NCBI GenBank assembly: GCA_903834465.1
Contig: CAILJB010000003.1
Span: 1 to 64,000 of the forward strand
From: an uncultured Pseudomonadota bacterium
GTDB lineage: Bacteria > Pseudomonadota > Gammaproteobacteria > Methylococcales > Methylomonadaceae
DNA length: 64,000 nucleotides
Direction of reading: 5' to 3'
The notes beneath the pieces were generated by a model. That model did no database searches. It saw only the letters and a list, made by a program, of their open reading frames with translations, and was not told the origin of the DNA. This document shows positions 48,363 through 57,873 of this stretch, in pieces. Position numbers and translations under genes: made by a program. The first letter of the stretch is position 1. The number at the start of each line of letters is the position of its first letter.

Positions 48363-48863
48363 TTAGGGTAATTTTGATGGGCGCGTAAACACCGAATCAT
48401 TTTCTTTTACGGCTGCATGACAACCCGCGCACTCTTGCACAAACGACGCATCATGACCGTACGGTTTTTGTTCCATGCCCAGCCATCGTGCATATCCCCA
48501 ACCGCCCGTTTCCGCATATTTTGCAGTGTCTTTTACCATCACTTCAGAATGTACAAATTCACTTGGCACAGTCGCTTTTTCAAAATTCGGGTGAACCGAA
48601 TCTTTCCAAACCAATTTGATTAACACGCTGCCCTCTTGCCACGGATTGGTTTTACCTTGTTTTATGGATTCCATCGCGGTGTCGTTACCTAAAATGACGC
48701 GCAACGTTTTACTGTCTTCGCGGTGTGACGAACTGATAAGTTTCCAGTTTTTATAGTCTGCCGGCAACTTAATACCATTCGGTGAAATAAGCGCGTCGTT
48801 TGCTGATACGAGATGACTACCTAATAACAAAAGTAATGCAGAAATAAGAAATTTTATTTTCAT
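48363..48863 (-). CDS. Cytochrome P460 family protein
   Basis: A 166-residue exported protein: a signal peptide ending at VSA, then a P460-type beta domain (SPNGIKLPADYKNWKLISSS, GSVLIKLVWKDS, GGWGYARWLG) and the c-type heme motif CAGCH near the C-terminus. Cytochromes P460 oxidise hydroxylamine through a lysine-heme crosslink and occur in ammonia oxidisers and methanotrophs, where they may detoxify hydroxylamine. Whether the crosslink lysine is the one in IKLVWK cannot be told from sequence. Confidence 0.88.
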   Translation of the reverse strand: MKIKFLISALLLLLGSHLVSANDALISPNGIKLPADYKNWKLISSSHREDSKTLRVILGNDTAMESIKQGKTNPWQEGSVLIKLVWKDSVHPNFEKATVPSEFVHSEVMVKDTAKYAETGGWGYARWLGMEQKPYGHDASFVQECAGCHAAVKENDSVFTRPSKLP

Positions 48864-49359
48864 GGGGAAGTCCTATTAAGTGAAGGCTTTTAAAATAAAA
48901 AGCAATTTGAATCTTAATTGCCGCCTTAATTTTTAAACTAAGCTGATAAATTGCCGTGTTATGAATAATGTCATGCGCCCAACGCAATAAACCCGTAATG
49001 GTGTCATAAATTCCCGCAAACCAATTAAACGTTAATAACGCGGTTTTCACTAAACGAAAAATCCGGGCAATCAGCAACGTGCCGAATAATTTAACGCCAA
49101 TTTCGAGCAAAATACCTTGAATAATCGCACCATGAGCAAGCAGAAAAATAGCGAGAATATTAAACGGCGTGACAATAATTAGCGGAATTAAAAAAGTGAA
49201 TAAGGCTTGCTTAGGCGAGGCATTTAACAACCACGCATCAAATTTTTCTAAATGAAGAAGTCGAGAAAGTAATTGCCCTGCAAATGCCAGCGCATCCCAC
49301 AACCATTCTTCAAAAATGACAAGAACGGCAAAAATAGAAAGTAAGCCTTTTTTAATCAT
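48817..49359 (-). CDS. Unknown integral membrane protein
   Basis: A 180-residue protein with an N-terminal amphipathic EEWLWD segment and about three to four membrane helices (ALFTFLIPLIIVTPFNILAIFLLA, ILLEIGVKLFGTLLIARIF). Function unknown. A strong ribosome-binding site (GAGAGG) precedes the ATG. Its frame overlaps the P460 signal peptide by 47 bp, so the C-terminal tail may be poorly conserved. Not the known HaoB-like partner as far as I can see. Confidence 0.65.
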   Translation of the reverse strand: MIKKGLLSIFAVLVIFEEWLWDALAFAGQLLSRLLHLEKFDAWLLNASPKQALFTFLIPLIIVTPFNILAIFLLAHGAIIQGILLEIGVKLFGTLLIARIFRLVKTALLTFNWFAGIYDTITGLLRWAHDIIHNTAIYQLSLKIKAAIKIQIAFYFKSLHLIGLPHENKISYFCITFVIR

Positions 49360-49400
49360 TTTCGCCTCTCAAATTTTGGTTTATGTATGCGTTTACCTTT

Positions 49401-49745
49401 TTACCACTCAAGAAGATTCCACATATTCACATTTGCGCCACGATCAGCGTCACTACTGCGTACATCCATTTTGCCATCACCGTCTGTATCATGAAGATAA
49501 TACGCTGGCCCGACATCCGGCACGACTTTTATCATATACAAGCGTCCATTGCGACGATATTCCTGAATTGTTTTTTTACCTTTACGAACAATGGTAATGT
49601 CGGGTTCTAACGTTTCGCCACTTTTGACAGGCAGCGGCGGTTCGGGAACATCTGGCACTTGCTCTAAACGTGGCGGCGCATCATCTTCGGCGGCACTGGC
49701 ATAGAAAGGTAAAAGAAATAAACTCACTAATAGTAAACGACGCAT
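49401..49745 (-). CDS. DUF2782 family exported protein
   Basis: A 114-residue protein with a signal peptide (RRLLLVSLFLLPFYASA) and the DUF2782 pattern: PPLPVKSGETLEPDITIVRKG, QEYRRNGRLYMIKVVPDVGPAYYL. The start at 49745 (MRRLLLV) is chosen over an upstream frame to 49790 because it gives a proper signal peptide. The family is common in gammaproteobacteria, often near polA; function unknown. Confidence 0.85.
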   Translation of the reverse strand: MRRLLLVSLFLLPFYASAAEDDAPPRLEQVPDVPEPPLPVKSGETLEPDITIVRKGKKTIQEYRRNGRLYMIKVVPDVGPAYYLHDTDGDGKMDVRSSDADRGANVNMWNLLEW

Positions 49746-49780
49746 AATGTATTCTCTACGATGAAAATGGAAAGTGGTAT

Positions 49781-51421
49781 TTAAACACAAATTTGAATGA
49801 CGCGATTTCTACCAGCATCTTTTGCTTGATGAAGTGCTTCATCGGCGTGTTTATAAAAAGCATCCGCATCCAGTTGCGTTTCAGACGAACAAGTCACTAA
49901 TCCAAATGATGCTGTAACACAGTGAAAATTAGAATTATGTTCAATATTCGTGTCGAAAATTGCCATTCTAATACCATCGGCAAATTCGAAAGCTTGTTGA
50001 GCCGATAATCCCGAAAAAATAACGCAAAATTCTTTACCACCTAATCGAATTGGAATATCACCAACGGGGCGGCAACTTGCTTTTAAAATTTGTGCAATAA
50101 CGCGCAACACGTCGTCGCCTTTTTGGCTACCGTAATTGTCGTTGTAAATTTTGAAATCATCGAGAATAAAAACTAAAAACGAAATTGTTTGCTTGGCGAG
50201 CGTGGCTTTTTGAATCTCAGCAGAAAATACTTGATTAAAATATCGACGATTATAAAGTTGTGTTAATTCGTCGGTAATAGATAGACGTTCAGCAATTTCT
50301 TTTGCTTCGTGTATTTGAGCAAGGTAAATGCGATTTTTTTCAGCTTGTTTGCGTTCGCTAATGTCTTGAAAAACGGCGACCGCAGAAATCACTTCATTTT
50401 GTGGATTAAAAATTGGACTTCCCCACGCTTCGATTTGGATGCGTTCGTTTTTGCAGGGCGACCGAATTTCCATGTCATCAACATAACTTTTTTGTCCTGC
50501 AAGAGCGCGGGCAATCACCTGTTTATCCGATGGATAAAGCGTATTTGTCCCTGAAACATAAGCATAATAAATTGCCGATAACTCACTAAAAACAGAATTC
50601 GTGCAAATAGCACTTTCTCCTAAAATTTCTTTTGCCCGTTGATTGACATAAGTAGGAATACCGCTTGCGTCCGTCACAAAAACCGCCGCAGGCATTAACG
50701 CTAAAATTTGTTGTTGTAAATTTTGTTGCTCTTGTAATTTTTGTTTACCATTGCTCATCGACAGGCGCATTTTATTGATAGAAGCCGCAACCTGATCGAG
50801 TTCATCATTTTTATCTATTTTATTTAAAATTAACGGTTCATTGAGTTTATCTAACGTTAAATTTTGCGCGTAACGCGCCATTTGATGGAGATGCGTTGCA
50901 ATTAAACGGTAAAAAATAAATACGGTAAATAATGATACACAAAATGTTTGAATCGCTTTACCAATTAAAATAATACAAAATTGCTGCTCCAAATTGTCAT
51001 ACACTTCTTGTAATGAAAATATGACTTTTAAATGTCCAAGCGGATGTTGTTCACCGTTGTCATAAACCATCTCATAAGAACGAAAAATAAAATTATCTGA
51101 TGGGATTTCGCCTTTTTCATAAAGGGTTTTAGTATCCTCTTCAATAATTTCAACGTGTTTTACATTAGGTAATGCCAAAATGCCTTGTAATTGCATATTG
51201 ATTTGAGAGTCATCTAGCTGCCATAAACTGTTCGTTAAACTATTTAAATAGCTTTGTTGAATTTGATAGATTTCTTTTTCAATATCCGAAATATCATTTT
51301 CGTAATGTGTGTAAAGCTGTAAACCACTAGATGCTAAGGTAAACAACGAACTAAACAGCACGATATAAATAATAAAGCGTCTACTTAATGAGGACGTATT
51401 GAAATTTTTGGTAAACTTCAT
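49781..51421 (-). CDS. PAS-GGDEF membrane protein with degenerate GGKEF site
   Basis: A 546-residue protein. A membrane helix (residues 15-33), a periplasmic sensor of about 120 residues, a second helix, a HAMP-like linker, a PAS domain (about 235-355) and a GGDEF domain follow. The active-site motif reads RLGGKEFCVI: the acidic third residue is lysine, and the I-site RxxD is also lost (RPVGD). Cyclase activity is therefore doubtful; it may be a c-di-GMP/GTP sensor. It overlaps the solute-binding protein gene by 4 bp. Confidence 0.88.
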   Translation of the reverse strand: MKFTKNFNTSSLSRRFIIYIVLFSSLFTLASSGLQLYTHYENDISDIEKEIYQIQQSYLNSLTNSLWQLDDSQINMQLQGILALPNVKHVEIIEEDTKTLYEKGEIPSDNFIFRSYEMVYDNGEQHPLGHLKVIFSLQEVYDNLEQQFCIILIGKAIQTFCVSLFTVFIFYRLIATHLHQMARYAQNLTLDKLNEPLILNKIDKNDELDQVAASINKMRLSMSNGKQKLQEQQNLQQQILALMPAAVFVTDASGIPTYVNQRAKEILGESAICTNSVFSELSAIYYAYVSGTNTLYPSDKQVIARALAGQKSYVDDMEIRSPCKNERIQIEAWGSPIFNPQNEVISAVAVFQDISERKQAEKNRIYLAQIHEAKEIAERLSITDELTQLYNRRYFNQVFSAEIQKATLAKQTISFLVFILDDFKIYNDNYGSQKGDDVLRVIAQILKASCRPVGDIPIRLGGKEFCVIFSGLSAQQAFEFADGIRMAIFDTNIEHNSNFHCVTASFGLVTCSSETQLDADAFYKHADEALHQAKDAGRNRVIQICV

Positions 51422-52173
51422 TCGGTGTATTTTCGATAAAGCGAATCATAAAGTCCTGATTTTTTAATTTCTGCCAATCCTGCGGCAAATTCATCGGCGA
51501 GTTTTTTATCTTTAAAAGCGGCGTAATACGTTTGTTTTGGAAAAATAGGGTGAATTTTAACCTCATCACGCGTGTCAATTTCGTTTTGTAATTGCTTGCG
51601 ATACCACGCGAAAATGGTTTTATCGCAAATAATGACTTGTACCCGATTTGTCCAAAACATCAAATTTTGAATTTTCTGATCTTTTTCACCGTAATGTTTT
51701 TTGTATTCTTCTTTAGGTTCAGGTTTAAATAAAGCCTCAAATTCTGCCCCTAATCCGCGATGCGCGTTTCCCCACGCAATAATGTCAAGTCCTTTTAAAT
51801 CTGAGATTTTATCAATGGTTAAATGATTACGCGCTTTAGTAAAAGCATAGTCTTCAAAATGTACAAAACCCGCTACATAATAAAAACCATCGTTTATGAG
51901 CGGTGGAGCGGTGGCATTTGCTATTGCATCTAACGTTGGAGTGCTATGAAAAGCATTTTCCAAACGTTTTTTAGGCATGTGGACAACGTTAATTGTGTAG
52001 CCTTTATTTGCAAGCGCAGCTTTAAAAATATCAATTTCTAAACCCTGACCCGTTTGACCTATTATAAATGGAGGGCTATCTTGTCCAAAACCCACTTTTA
52101 TTTCTTTCGCGCACACTGATGCGGTGCATGCTAGAAACAGTAGTAAAACAGAAAGAAGCGTTTTACGATTCAC
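51418..52173 (-). CDS. Periplasmic solute-binding protein (SBP_bac_3 family)
   Basis: A 251-residue protein with a signal peptide ending at SVCA and the SBP_bac_3 pattern (KVGFGQDSPPFIIGQTGQGLEIDIFKAALANKGY, FAAGLAEIKKSGLYDSLYRKY). No ABC permease genes are nearby; the next gene is a membrane-bound GGDEF protein with a 4-bp overlap. It probably supplies a ligand signal to that sensor rather than to a transporter (inference). Overlaps ribA by 11 bp. Confidence 0.88.
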   Translation of the reverse strand: MNRKTLLSVLLLFLACTASVCAKEIKVGFGQDSPPFIIGQTGQGLEIDIFKAALANKGYTINVVHMPKKRLENAFHSTPTLDAIANATAPPLINDGFYYVAGFVHFEDYAFTKARNHLTIDKISDLKGLDIIAWGNAHRGLGAEFEALFKPEPKEEYKKHYGEKDQKIQNLMFWTNRVQVIICDKTIFAWYRKQLQNEIDTRDEVKIHPIFPKQTYYAAFKDKKLADEFAAGLAEIKKSGLYDSLYRKYTE

Positions 52174-52774
52174 AGTAATTTTCAGTGAGCAAATGTGCCA
52201 TTTTCACGGCTTTTGTTTTTAGATAATCGATATTATCCTGATTTGCCTCGATTTCTAATGGTAAACGCGCCACAACTTTAATTCCTAAATCATTGAGCGC
52301 ATCAATTTTCGCGGGATTATTCGTTAATAACGCGACCGAACGAATGTTTAACGAATTCAAAATTGCCGCCGCAACATCGTATTCACGCTCATCGGCTAAA
52401 TGTCCTAAGGCTAAATTTGCATCTACGGTATCAAGACCGTTGTCTTGTAAATTGTAGGCTTGCAATTTATGAAATAAACCAATCCCGCGTCCTTCTTGGC
52501 GTAAATACAGCACCACGCCACAGCCTGAAGTTTCAATAAATTGCATCGCGCGATTTAATTGTTCGCCGCAATCGCAGCGGCGTGAGCCAAATACATCGCC
52601 CGTTAAACATTCAGAATGCACCCGCACGGGAACATTTTCCTGTCCAAAAACAGTGCCTTTGACTAAAGCTAAATGTTCTTTATCGTCTTGATTAGTTTGA
52701 TAATAATGCAAAATAAAATCGCCATTTTGTGTTGGCAATCGCGTTTGCAAAGTGGTTGTTAATTTTAAATTCAC
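52163..52774 (-). CDS. ribA: GTP cyclohydrolase II
   Basis: A 203-residue RibA, converting GTP to the first riboflavin intermediate. The zinc site is ECLTGDVFGSRRCDCGEQL, and LRQEGRGIGLFHKLQAYNLQD and LLTNNPAKIDAL are the substrate motifs. Length matches E. coli RibA, without a fused RibB. No FMN riboswitch was recognised in the 90-bp leader. Confidence 0.96.
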   Translation of the reverse strand: MNLKLTTTLQTRLPTQNGDFILHYYQTNQDDKEHLALVKGTVFGQENVPVRVHSECLTGDVFGSRRCDCGEQLNRAMQFIETSGCGVVLYLRQEGRGIGLFHKLQAYNLQDNGLDTVDANLALGHLADEREYDVAAAILNSLNIRSVALLTNNPAKIDALNDLGIKVVARLPLEIEANQDNIDYLKTKAVKMAHLLTENYCES

Positions 52775-52864
52775 GTTTTTGATTTACCTAAAAATGGGGG
52801 CATGCTTGTGTTATAGCCGTTGGCAACTATTTTAGCCTAAAAGAGAATGACACTATTAGAAACT

Positions 52865-53680
52865 TCAAAGATAAGTCTGTGTGGTATCCATCGCACAATA
52901 AAACTTCCATACACGATTAAGTATCGAAAATAATTCGACATACTCGCCAATACATTCTGATGGTGACAAAAATAATACACCACCAGATTTGAGTGTGTAA
53001 TGGAAAATTGGAATCAATTGCTGCTGTAATTCTGGCGTTAAATAAATCATGAGATTACGGCACGTTAGCAAATCAAACTGAACATCTGGCGGCGCGTCTT
53101 TAATAACATTGTGAACCGAAAATACAATCCTTTCTTGGATTGACTTTTTAATTCGATAACCAATCTTTTCTTTGATAAAAAAACGACGTAATCTTTCTCT
53201 CGTAACGTGTTGAGAAATAGAACATGGATAAATTCCCATGCGAGCAATCTCAATAGCATCATCATCCAAATCCGTGCCGTAAATTTGTATTTTGAAATTC
53301 TGCCCCGTTTTTTTTATGCGTTCATGCAATAAAATAGCAATTGAATACACCTCTTCGCCGCTCGAACAGCCAATCACCCAAACACGAAATACATCGTTGT
53401 CGGTCTTGCCTTCGCATAATTTTGGCAAAATCTCTTTTTCCAATACATCAAAAGCAGCGGCATCACGAAAAAAACAGGTGACATTGATAAGAAATTCTTT
53501 AAATAAAACCTGTATTTCAGATGGGTTTTCCTTGAGATAACGCGCATAAACATCAACATTAGCCATGTTATTTTGCGCCATTCGCCATTCGATTTGCTGT
53601 TTGATAATACTTTTTTTATATAAAGAAAAATCATGCCCCGTCGCATCACGCAACTGCATCAAAATACGATATATATCCAT
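52865..53680 (-). CDS. cheR: CheR-type chemoreceptor methyltransferase
   Basis: A 271-residue SAM-dependent methyltransferase of the CheR family. The all-alpha N-terminal domain (DFSLYKKSIIKQQIEWRM) is followed by the catalytic core with VTCFFRDAAAF, the SAM motif WVIGCSSGEEVYSIAI and CRNLMIYL. The N-terminal pattern resembles CheR domains of CheB-CheR fusions, but no CheB or other che gene is here. The PAS chemoreceptor at 24784-27576 carries a CheR-docking pentapeptide. Confidence 0.92.
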   Translation of the reverse strand: MDIYRILMQLRDATGHDFSLYKKSIIKQQIEWRMAQNNMANVDVYARYLKENPSEIQVLFKEFLINVTCFFRDAAAFDVLEKEILPKLCEGKTDNDVFRVWVIGCSSGEEVYSIAILLHERIKKTGQNFKIQIYGTDLDDDAIEIARMGIYPCSISQHVTRERLRRFFIKEKIGYRIKKSIQERIVFSVHNVIKDAPPDVQFDLLTCRNLMIYLTPELQQQLIPIFHYTLKSGGVLFLSPSECIGEYVELFSILNRVWKFYCAMDTTQTYL

Positions 53681-53695
53681 GTATCAATCAGTATT

Positions 53696-55093
53696 TTAAT
53701 TTAATGCTCTAATTCGCAATTTACGCCCTTTGATTTTACCGGCTTGCAACCGCGATAACGCAACATTGGCAAGCGTGCGTTTAATCGCCACATAGGTTCG
53801 CACGTCAAAAATATCAATTTTACCCACATCGCTACCGGCTAATCCAGCTTCACCCGTCAACGCCCCTAAAATATCACTGGCGCGAATTTTACTTTTACGC
53901 CCGCCATCAATAACCAATGTCACCATTGCAGGTCGCAGTGTTGTATTTTTAGGCAATTTTGCAGGATTAAATTTATCCCATTTAATCGGTGTTTTTTGAT
54001 ACGTTTCAATGGCTTTCGCGCGTTCCAATTCCGTTTCACTGCACAGGCTAAATGCCAAACCTTTTTGACCCGCGCGACCCGTTCGACCAATGCGATGAAT
54101 ATGCACTTCTGGGTCTGGTGACAAGTCATAAACAATCACCGCAGACAAATCTTTAATATCGAGTCCGCGTGCGGCAACGTCTGTAGCCACTAACACAGAG
54201 CAACTTTTATTCGCAAAACGCAGCAAGGTTTGGTCGCGTTCACGTTGATCTAAATCGCCCGTTAAAGACAACGCCGAATAACCTTGTTGTCCCAGCCAAT
54301 CCTCAATAACCTGACAAGTGTATTTGGTGTTACAAAAAATCACGGTCGATTCAGGCTGATATTTCGCCAATAACGAGACCACCGCTAACGGTTTTTGTAA
54401 CTCTTCGGCTTTATAAAAAGATTGTTCAATTTGTCCGTCATCATGATTTTCATCAACCGTAATTTCCACCGGTGATTGTTGAATATGTGCGCTCATATCC
54501 AAAATAGAATCAGGATAGGTTGCTGAAAATAACAACGTCTGTTTGGTTTTTGAAGTCTGTTTGACCACGAATGAAATTTGCGCTTCAAAACCCATATCGA
54601 GCATTCTATCGGCTTCGTCTAAAACCAAAACCCGCAATTTTTTTAAATTCAAACTTTGGCGTTTTAAATGGTCTTGGATTCGCCCTGGTGTTCCGACCAC
54701 AATGTGCGGCGCGTGTTGATTCAACGACGCGATTTGATGTCCTTGCGGCACGCCACCACAAAGCGTGAGCAATTTTATATTCGGAATAAAACTCGCCAAA
54801 CTACGAATGGCTTTACTCACTTGGTCGGCTAATTCTCGCGTTGGACATAACACTAATGCTTGTGTTTCATAAACCGAAACGTCCAATTTTGATAATAAGC
54901 CAATGCCAAACGCAACCGTTTTACCGCTTCCCGTTTTGGCTTTCGCAATAATATCGTCACCGGCAAGTATGAATGGAAGACTTTGCGCCTGAATCGGGGT
55001 CATTTCGGTATAACCGAGCGTTTCCAGACTCAGTAATAACGGTGCGCTGATAGTTGTGCTTGAAAATTTAACGGGTTGCATAGGTAAGCTCAT
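53696..55093 (-). CDS. dbpA: ATP-dependent RNA helicase DbpA
   Basis: A 465-residue DEAD-box helicase. Q motif and motif I (AKAKTGSGKTVAFG), DEAD box as VLDEADRML, SAT and HRIGRTGRAG in order, then a C-terminal RNA-binding domain of about 75 residues (VTLVIDGGRKSKIRASDILGAL, DIFDVRTYVAI) that targets 23S rRNA hairpin 92. Involved in large-subunit assembly. Confidence 0.95.
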   Translation of the reverse strand: MSLPMQPVKFSSTTISAPLLLSLETLGYTEMTPIQAQSLPFILAGDDIIAKAKTGSGKTVAFGIGLLSKLDVSVYETQALVLCPTRELADQVSKAIRSLASFIPNIKLLTLCGGVPQGHQIASLNQHAPHIVVGTPGRIQDHLKRQSLNLKKLRVLVLDEADRMLDMGFEAQISFVVKQTSKTKQTLLFSATYPDSILDMSAHIQQSPVEITVDENHDDGQIEQSFYKAEELQKPLAVVSLLAKYQPESTVIFCNTKYTCQVIEDWLGQQGYSALSLTGDLDQRERDQTLLRFANKSCSVLVATDVAARGLDIKDLSAVIVYDLSPDPEVHIHRIGRTGRAGQKGLAFSLCSETELERAKAIETYQKTPIKWDKFNPAKLPKNTTLRPAMVTLVIDGGRKSKIRASDILGALTGEAGLAGSDVGKIDIFDVRTYVAIKRTLANVALSRLQAGKIKGRKLRIRALN

Positions 55094-55237
55094 ATAAAAT
55101 AAATCTGTTTAACGTAAACCACACGTTTGAAAGGCGTTTGTTATAACACAAAATTCAGTGACACCTGCTTGTTCGCGGTTATGACACAATAAAAATGTTT
55201 ATGTGTAAGAAATGAAGTTTTTAAAAGAAGGACATTA

Positions 55238-56899
55238 TTATCTGCCTAACATTTCGCGTGCATGCGCTAAAGTGTTAGCAGTTAATTCCACGCCACCTAA
55301 CATGCGAGCCGTTTCGATAATACGCTCTTCGTCTGTTAATAAGCGCACTTGCGAGGCGGTCATGTCGGCGTGATGTTGTTTTTCGACGAATAAATGTTGA
55401 TGCGCTTGCGCGGCAACTTGCGGTAAATGTGTCACGCACAATACTTGGCGATTACCACTGAGTTGGCGCAATTTCTGTCCGACAATTTCTGCAATGCCGC
55501 CACCAATACCCGAATCGACTTCGTCAAAAATCATCGTCGGTGTGGTTTTATCGCTGGCGGTGGTGACTTGAATGGCTAAACTAATGCGTGATAATTCACC
55601 GCCAGATGCCACTTTTGCTAACGGTTTAGGAGGCAAACCGACATTTGCACTAATTAAAAAAGTCACGCTATCGTTGCCATTTAATTTTGGCGTATCACTG
55701 GCAAGTGCAGTCACCTCCACCAAAAACTCCCCATTCGGCATGCCTAATTCTTTCATCATGCGCGAAATGTGTTGTTGTAATTTTTTCGCACTTTTTTGGC
55801 GTTGCGCGGACAATTCCGCCGCCAAAGGCACATAAACCTGTTGATAATCGGCGGTTAGTTTTTCCAATTCGGCAATGCGTTCACCGCTGTGACTGAGTTG
55901 CGCTAATTCATGTTCTAATCGCTCTTGCAACGCTAACAACTCATCGGGTTTGACATGATGTTTACGGCTTAACGCTTGCAAAACACTGATTTGTTGTTCG
56001 ATTTCTTGTAATTGCGCGGGATTGGCTTCTTGGCGTTCTAAAAAATGCCGTAATTCGTAAGCGGCTTCTTCGATTTGGATTTGGGCTTCATTGAGCAACG
56101 TATTGACCCCGTTTAATTCGGGGGCAAATTGTTCAATCTGAGTTAAACCTTTTAGGCAGCTTTTTAATTGCCGATGAACCGATTTATCTGCTTCATAAAG
56201 TGCATCAAGTTCACTTTGACCGGTACTTAAAATTTGGTCTAAATTGGCTAATTTTCGATGCGACTCAGATAAAGCATCAAAATCAAATTGTACCAAATTC
56301 AGCGTGACCAATTCATCGAGCTGATAACGCAATAAGGCTTCACGTTGCTCGGCATCGTGACGTTTTTTTTGTAATTGTTGTAATTCATGTTGCGTGGTTT
56401 GCCAATTACGAAAACAAGTATTCACGCGCTCTAATAATTCCGCATTTTTGCCATAATTATCAAGCAAGCGACGTTGTTCATCACTTTCAAGCAAGGTTAA
56501 ATGCGCGTGCTGACCGTGAATTTCAACCAATTGGCGTGTAAACGTTTGCAAGGTTTGCAGCGTAACAGGACGATTATTGATATAGGCTTTTGAACGTCCG
56601 TCACTGTTTACGATACGACGAATTAGGCATTGTTGCTGTTCATCAAAATCATTATCCTGTAACCACGCTAACGCAGACGGCGTGGAAGTTAAATCAAATT
56701 CTAAATTCACTTCGGCACGTTTACAGTTGGGGCGAACATAATCAGCGGTAGCGCGTTCACCTAACGCCAAACCTAATGCCGTAAGTAAAATGGATTTTCC
56801 CGCGCCAGTTTCGCCCGTGAGAACGCTCATGCCTTGCGTTAAATCAAGCTGTAAGGCTTTAACGATAGCCAAATCAAGAATGGAAAGATTAAGTAGCAT
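55238..56899 (-). CDS. recN: DNA repair protein RecN
   Basis: A 553-residue SMC-like ATPase: Walker A GETGAGKSILLTALGLALG at residues 31-49, a long coiled coil (about 160-370), signature SGGELSRISLA and Walker B MIFDEVDSGIGGGIAE near the C-terminus. It acts early in double-strand break repair. No LexA box was seen in front of it. Confidence 0.95.
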   Translation of the reverse strand: MLLNLSILDLAIVKALQLDLTQGMSVLTGETGAGKSILLTALGLALGERATADYVRPNCKRAEVNLEFDLTSTPSALAWLQDNDFDEQQQCLIRRIVNSDGRSKAYINNRPVTLQTLQTFTRQLVEIHGQHAHLTLLESDEQRRLLDNYGKNAELLERVNTCFRNWQTTQHELQQLQKKRHDAEQREALLRYQLDELVTLNLVQFDFDALSESHRKLANLDQILSTGQSELDALYEADKSVHRQLKSCLKGLTQIEQFAPELNGVNTLLNEAQIQIEEAAYELRHFLERQEANPAQLQEIEQQISVLQALSRKHHVKPDELLALQERLEHELAQLSHSGERIAELEKLTADYQQVYVPLAAELSAQRQKSAKKLQQHISRMMKELGMPNGEFLVEVTALASDTPKLNGNDSVTFLISANVGLPPKPLAKVASGGELSRISLAIQVTTASDKTTPTMIFDEVDSGIGGGIAEIVGQKLRQLSGNRQVLCVTHLPQVAAQAHQHLFVEKQHHADMTASQVRLLTDEERIIETARMLGGVELTANTLAHAREMLGR

Positions 56900-56914
56900 A
56901 ACGAATCCGTTGCT

Positions 56915-57241
56915 TTATTCGAGCAACGTTTTTTCCAGTAATTGCCGCAAATTATCCGGCATTTCGAGCGTTTCTAAATTCCATTTTTCATGAACTAATA
57001 CATCATGCAAACACTCTTGCATCATGTCGTGCGCTCGACTGGTTGCTTTGGCAATCAATTGATGTGTTTTTATATCTAACGGAGTTTCTGAGCCATTGAT
57101 GCAGTTTTGTTGATAGGCAAACAACCGGCGCAAACGCGCAATCTGTTCGCTGACTTGGCTAGGACACGCGCACATGTAAACAAAACCTTGTTCCCGAATT
57201 TTTTCCAACTGCGCGTTTGAATAAACAATATTTAGTTTCAT
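56915..57241 (-). CDS. Unknown small cytoplasmic protein
   Basis: A 108-residue protein, not recognised. The start at 57241 (MKLNIVYSNAQLEKIREQ) is supported by AAGAGGTG 8 bp upstream; the longer frame to 57325 would cross the terminator at 57302-57337 and is rejected. It is helical with a CACPS motif near 30 and ends in acidic leucine-rich residues. It lies just upstream of recN on the same strand. Confidence 0.6.
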   Translation of the reverse strand: MKLNIVYSNAQLEKIREQGFVYMCACPSQVSEQIARLRRLFAYQQNCINGSETPLDIKTHQLIAKATSRAHDMMQECLHDVLVHEKWNLETLEMPDNLRQLLEKTLLE

Positions 57242-57301
57242 AAAACTACACCTCTTACTATATAAAACATGCGATAAGTTTAACGTAAAAAACACGCCAT
57301 A

Positions 57302-57337
57302 AAAAAACCGCTCGTGTAAAGACACCAGCGGTTTTTT
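57302..57337 (-). terminator. Intrinsic terminator after the 142-residue unknown gene
   Basis: A stem of 11 + 4 bp (AAAAAACCGCT, GTGT / ACAC, AGCGGTTTTTT) with single-base bulges and a 4-base loop; on the minus strand it ends in a T run. It lies 15 bp after the stop of the gene at 57353-57781. Confidence 0.85.
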
Positions 57338-57352
57338 AAATTTGAATAAAAA

Positions 57353-57781
57353 TTAAATTCGCCCTTCAGCAAAATCGATTAACGCACGCACATTGGGTAA
57401 TAAATCGTTATCGAAAACATTTAATGATGCACAAAGTTTATTTCGAATAACATCATAAGAATGTTTAGTAATTGCTATTTTGTCGTTTGGTAAATTCGCC
57501 GTCACCCAATGCGGGATTGGTTGGTCGCATAGTTCGCGGCCATAATCGAGACATTTTTGACTAATTGCACTGGCAAGCCGGTGATAATTTTCCATTTGTT
57601 CTTTGTTACCGCTATGTTTTGCAGCGAGATACACCTCATCTCGCGCAATAATTTCGCGCCGTAAATCTTCCAATGTATGTAAAAGATTAGTCGCCTCACG
57701 CAACATTATTTCTGCGGCTTCAGCGTCGTCAAGTATGGACAAATGACGTTTTTTTACTTGCGGTTTAAATCGCAGATTCAC
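57353..57781 (-). CDS. Unknown 142-residue helical protein
   Basis: Not recognised. The protein is helical (ILDDAEAAEIMLREATNLLHTLEDLRREIIARDEVYLAAKHSG), possibly a four-helix bundle, with two cysteines in the middle (KCLDYGRELCDQP). No signal peptide or membrane helix. Flanked by a terminator and the cvfB gene. Confidence 0.6.
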   Translation of the reverse strand: MNLRFKPQVKKRHLSILDDAEAAEIMLREATNLLHTLEDLRREIIARDEVYLAAKHSGNKEQMENYHRLASAISQKCLDYGRELCDQPIPHWVTANLPNDKIAITKHSYDVIRNKLCASLNVFDNDLLPNVRALIDFAEGRI

Positions 57782-57873
57782 AATTCGCTCCTCTAATGAT
57801 TACAGTAACAATATTTAGGTTTAATTTTCCGCATTTATAGTGATTCGCATAGCTAAAATCAATAGCATTTTAA

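Noticed and set aside
52775-52864. Possible FMN riboswitch upstream of ribA
   Set aside because: The 90-bp leader has none of the conserved RFN-element blocks and is too short for one.
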